The position numbers and the translations under genes are program-made. This document shows positions 61,236-64,000 of a DNA stretch of 64,000 bases, piece after piece. Source of the DNA: Halolamina sp. CBA1230 (GTDB taxonomy: Archaea; Halobacteriota; Halobacteria; Halobacteriales; Haloferacaceae); the NCBI RefSeq assembly GCF_002025255.2, contig NZ_CP054587.1:1116001-1180000 (forward strand), written 5' to 3'. Position 1 is the first letter of the stretch. Each line of letters opens with the position of its first letter. The notes beneath the pieces were generated by a model. The model did not search any database. It worked only from the letters and a program-made list of their open reading frames with translations, and was not told the DNA's origin.

Positions 61236-62921
61236 ATGTTACACGCGGAGGGGCCGATGCTCACCGTCGACGTCGGCGATCGGAGCGCCCGGTCCGTCGA
61301 CATCGACGACGTCCTCGAACGCACCATCGGCGGGCGCGCGACCGCGACCGCGCTGGCCCACGACCGCATCCCGTTCGACGCCGACCCGTTCGGTCCGGAG
61401 AACCGGGCGTACCTCTCGACGGGGCCGATGCAGATGAGCCGGACCTCCTTCACGGGCCGGATGAACATGACCGGCCTCTCGCCGCTGACCGACGGCCTCG
61501 TCTCCACCAACGCCGGCGGCTACCTCTCCCGGAACTTCGTCGGCGCGGGGCTCTCCGTGCTCGAACTCGTCGGGGAGGGCGACGAACTGCTCGCGATCCA
61601 CGTCACCGACGGCCCGGAGGGGCCGGAGGTCGAGTTCGAGGAAGTCCCCGAACTCGAGGGCGCCGAGACCAGCCGCGTCTCGGGGTATATGGAGAGCCAC
61701 CACGACCTCGGCCCGGAGAACTGCATCGCGATCGGCCCCGCCGGCGAGAACCGCGTCCGGTTCGCGTCGGTGATGACGTTCGACTCCCGGGCGTTCGGCC
61801 GCGGCGGCATCGGCGCCGTGCTCGGGTCGAAGAACGTGAAATGTGTCACCTTCGAGGGCGACTCCGCCCCCGAGATCGAGATCCCCGACCCGCCCGCGAT
61901 GGATATCCACCGCGAGGCCGCGACCAGCGACGACCTGATGCGCCGGCAGGGGACGACGGGGAACACGGAGTTCATCAACGACAACTTCTCGATCCCGACG
62001 CGGTACTTCGACGAGTACGAGTTCGAGAGCATCGAGGGGATCGGCGGCGACGCCGTCGAGGAGAAGAAGTACAAGAAAGGCGCCTGCTCGCAGTGTGCCT
62101 ACGCCTGCAAGCTCCCCACGAGAGACGAGGAGCGCGGCGTCGAGACCGAGGGGCCGGAGTTCGAGACGGTGTACTCCTTCGGCAGCTGTCAGGGCGTCGG
62201 CGACATCGTCGACGTGATGATCTCGAACGAGCTCTGTGACCAGCTCGGGATGGACACCATCTCCGCGGGCGTCACGGTCGCGGCGTACCTCAAAAGCGAG
62301 GAGGAGTTCGGGAACGCAGATCTCGCCCACGAGACGCTGGAGAAGATCGCCCACCGCGAGGGGGTCGGCGACCTGCTCGCCGAGGGGGTCGACCGCTGTC
62401 ACGAGGAACTAGGGGTCGGCAACTACACCGTGAAGGGGCTGGAGTTCGCGGCCCACGACGGCCGCACGCTCCACGGCCAGGGGCTCTCCTACGCGGTCGC
62501 GAACCGCGGCGCCGACCACATGTACGGCGGGATGCTCGGGCTGGAGTACTCCGGCGAGGTCGACCCCGAGGGGACGCTGGGCAAGGCCGAGACGCTCGTC
62601 GGCCTCGAGAACCACAACGTCGTCCGGGACTCCGGGGTGATCTGTGCGTTCGGCGGCGACTACATGACCGACGAACGCCTCGAACAGCTGTTCGGCGTCG
62701 AGTACGAACGGCTCCAGGAGATCGGCGCCACGGCTGTCGAACGCGAACGTCACTTCAACAACAAGCGCGGCAAGGACGTCGCGGACGACGACCTCCCCTA
62801 CGAGATCCCGAATCTCGCCGAGGCCGTCCAGCAGTACTACGAGGCCCGCGGCTGGAACGAGGACGGCACCGTGCCGGACGCCGACGTGGACTCGGTCGCG
62901 CCCGCCAGCGCGGACGACTGA
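61236..62921 (+). CDS. aor: aldehyde:ferredoxin oxidoreductase (tungsten-type)
   Basis: The 561-residue enzyme oxidises aldehydes to carboxylates with ferredoxin as acceptor. The 4Fe-4S ligands are Cys284, Cys287 and Cys291 (ACSQCAYACK) and Cys470 (SGVICAFGGDYM). The N-terminal region has STGPMQMSRTSFTGRMNMTG for pterin binding, and GRGGIGAVLGSKNVKCVTF follows. It binds a bis-pterin tungsten cofactor. The ATG at 61236 was chosen for length; an upstream frame exists. A MoaD-like gene is convergent and may supply the sulfur carrier for the cofactor. Confidence 0.93.
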   Translation: MLHAEGPMLTVDVGDRSARSVDIDDVLERTIGGRATATALAHDRIPFDADPFGPENRAYLSTGPMQMSRTSFTGRMNMTGLSPLTDGLVSTNAGGYLSRNFVGAGLSVLELVGEGDELLAIHVTDGPEGPEVEFEEVPELEGAETSRVSGYMESHHDLGPENCIAIGPAGENRVRFASVMTFDSRAFGRGGIGAVLGSKNVKCVTFEGDSAPEIEIPDPPAMDIHREAATSDDLMRRQGTTGNTEFINDNFSIPTRYFDEYEFESIEGIGGDAVEEKKYKKGACSQCAYACKLPTRDEERGVETEGPEFETVYSFGSCQGVGDIVDVMISNELCDQLGMDTISAGVTVAAYLKSEEEFGNADLAHETLEKIAHREGVGDLLAEGVDRCHEELGVGNYTVKGLEFAAHDGRTLHGQGLSYAVANRGADHMYGGMLGLEYSGEVDPEGTLGKAETLVGLENHNVVRDSGVICAFGGDYMTDERLEQLFGVEYERLQEIGATAVERERHFNNKRGKDVADDDLPYEIPNLAEAVQQYYEARGWNEDGTVPDADVDSVAPASADD

Positions 62922-62948
62922 GTATCCCCCGCCGCCGTTCTCTCCTCC

Positions 62949-63233
62949 CTACCCGCCGTACACCGACGGCACGATCCGCACTGTGTCGCCGTCGTCGAGT
63001 TCCGTATCGAGCCCGTCGAGGTGTTTCACGTTCTTCCCGTCGACCGTCACGACCGTCGATCCCTCGGTGGTTCCGCCCTCCTCGTCGACGATCCGCCCCT
63101 CGAGACTGGGGTACTCGGCCTCCAGGCCCCGTAGGAGCGCCCCGACGGTCGTCCCGGGGTCGTACTCGCCACCGACGTCCTCGACGCCGGCGTCGTCGCG
63201 GAACGGGCCGAACAGTTTGCAGTCGACGTTCAT
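62949..63233 (-). CDS. MoaD/SAMP-like ubiquitin-fold sulfur carrier
   Basis: The 94-residue beta-grasp protein ends in the diglycine VPSVYGG, the feature needed for adenylation and thiocarboxylate formation. NVDCKLFGPFRDDAGVED, then TVGALLRGLEAEYPSLEGRI and GKNVKHLDGLDTELDDGDTV match the MoaD family. In haloarchaea such proteins act in molybdopterin synthesis and as protein modifiers (SAMPs). Its position next to aor favours cofactor synthesis. An upstream in-frame start would add eight residues. Confidence 0.87.
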   Translation of the reverse strand: MNVDCKLFGPFRDDAGVEDVGGEYDPGTTVGALLRGLEAEYPSLEGRIVDEEGGTTEGSTVVTVDGKNVKHLDGLDTELDDGDTVRIVPSVYGG

Positions 63234-63287
63234 GCGGTTCGATACCGGCGCTGCCAAGAAGTAGCCGACGGTCCCACTCGGCGGCTC

Positions 63288-64000
63288 TCAATCAGCCAGC
63301 GGACCGGCCGAAACCGCCCCGCCTGCGGACGGTTCGACGACCCCAATCGAACCCTCGAACCCCGCGACCCAGGCGAACCGTCGGCCGTGCCAGTCGCCCG
63401 CCGGTACGAGGTCGAACGACTCCCCCGCGGCGTCGAGATCGGACGTTCCGAGCAGGAACGCGGTCGGACGCGGGTTCGTCGCGTGTGACGCCGACTCCGC
63501 CAGCACGAGCGGCGTTCCCGGAACGTCGAAGCAGCTCCCGTCGACGCCCTCGTGGTCGAACGGAACCGGTCGCGGCGTGTGGAAGCCGGCCGCGAACCGG
63601 TCGCTCCACGCCCCCGCGTCCTCGACGGCGACGACGACGTCCGAGACACCCGCGAGCGGCCCGTCTCCGAGCCCGTCAGTGGGTGTGACGCGGAATCGTC
63701 GCGGGGTGCGGTCCGCGACGAGGAACGGGTAGGCGGTGCCGTCGGCGTCGTCACCGAGGAACGCCATGTCCCACTCGATGGACGTGCCGTCGGGCCGTTC
63801 CCGGCCGCGGTGGTGCGGGCCGTCGATCGGCGTTCCACGTCGGACGTGCCGGACCGCACGCTCGGCGACGTCGTCCACCAGCAGCGCCCACGCCGCCGGG
63901 CCGGCGTCGGCCGCGAGCAGGGCCGGCCAGAACACGGCCGCCGACGGCGGCGTGTCGGGTGTCGGCCCGATGAGTTCGAGGTAGCTCCCGTCCGGGAAGC
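63288..64000 (-). CDS. VOC-superfamily glyoxalase-like protein, 5' end missing
   Basis: The frame runs from the stop at 63288 to the right window edge, so the start lies outside. About 237 residues are visible. FPDGSYLELIGPT near the edge is the first VOC repeat, and the glyoxalase_3-type layout follows with FRVTPTDGLGDGPLAGVSDV and a C-terminal strand set (FAWVAGFEGSIGVVEPS). The enzyme activity is not determined. Confidence 0.78.
   Translation of the reverse strand, partial: FPDGSYLELIGPTPDTPPSAAVFWPALLAADAGPAAWALLVDDVAERAVRHVRRGTPIDGPHHRGRERPDGTSIEWDMAFLGDDADGTAYPFLVADRTPRRFRVTPTDGLGDGPLAGVSDVVVAVEDAGAWSDRFAAGFHTPRPVPFDHEGVDGSCFDVPGTPLVLAESASHATNPRPTAFLLGTSDLDAAGESFDLVPAGDWHGRRFAWVAGFEGSIGVVEPSAGGAVSAGPLAD

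Overview
The window is chromosomal DNA of a haloarchaeon (class Halobacteria). The evidence is very high G+C, proteins rich in Asp and Glu, TATA boxes about 25-30 bases upstream of start codons that lack a leader, and archaeal core genes: ribosomal protein S17e, proteasome alpha subunit, the HerA/NurA pair, RtcB with archease, ThyX and coenzyme F420 biosynthesis. I cannot name the genus from sequence alone. Most of the window is ordinary core genome, interrupted by one IS6-family insertion sequence, palindromic repeat families, three small toxin-antitoxin-type modules and a few AT-rich short genes that look acquired.

Region by region. 0-3 kb: 5' end of an RND-type exporter, a zinc-ribbon membrane protein and a TetR regulator, with two matching TetR-type operators; then a HAD hydrolase and an IS6 element. 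3-7 kb: a 50-residue ORF behind a DtxR-like operator, an operon of three Dps paralogues (only the first keeps its ferroxidase residues) and an NhaC antiporter. 7-12.9 kb: asd, a 2-hydroxyacid dehydrogenase, an MFS transporter, an NTF2-like protein with in-frame palindromes, HicBA, a Nudix hydrolase and a ribose-1,5-bisphosphate isomerase-type protein. 12.9-21.4 kb: an acetate module of two acetyl-CoA synthetases around a Bat-type regulator, followed by a two-subunit sodium:solute symporter and UspA.

21.5-30.3 kb: M3 peptidase, RtcB, DoxX protein, archease, a DUF502 protein with an 18-residue repeat tail and two UspA proteins beside a 70-bp nested-palindrome array. 30.4-34.9 kb: HerA and NurA separated by a small protein and a MITE-like element bounded by 21-bp inverted repeats. 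35-36.6 kb: VapBC and an HTH/PemK pair. 36.7-45.6 kb: two F420-related clusters (mer-cofE; cofD with TIM-barrel, CitG-like and DUF447 genes) around an AT-rich patch. 45.6-54.6 kb: PAC2, geranylgeranyl reductase-type flavoprotein, S17e, ThyX, a secreted nuclease, MobA, YqeC, polysaccharide deacetylase, PsmA, an amidohydrolase and tRNA-Glu(CUC). 54.7-61.1 kb: membrane proteins, a frameshifted phosphoesterase and a cytochrome oxidase operon (coxB, fused coxAC, subunit IV). 61.2-64 kb: aldehyde:ferredoxin oxidoreductase, a MoaD/SAMP-like protein and a VOC protein cut by the window edge.

The observations I would follow first are the Dps trio with two degenerate ferroxidase centres, the six evenly spaced N-glycosylation sequons at the CoxB C terminus, the 70-bp alternating hairpin array, the MITE-like element between HerA and NurA, the palindromes inserted in frame in two unrelated genes, and the conserved-looking cofD operon. 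All protein functions are assigned from recognised motifs; no database search was run.
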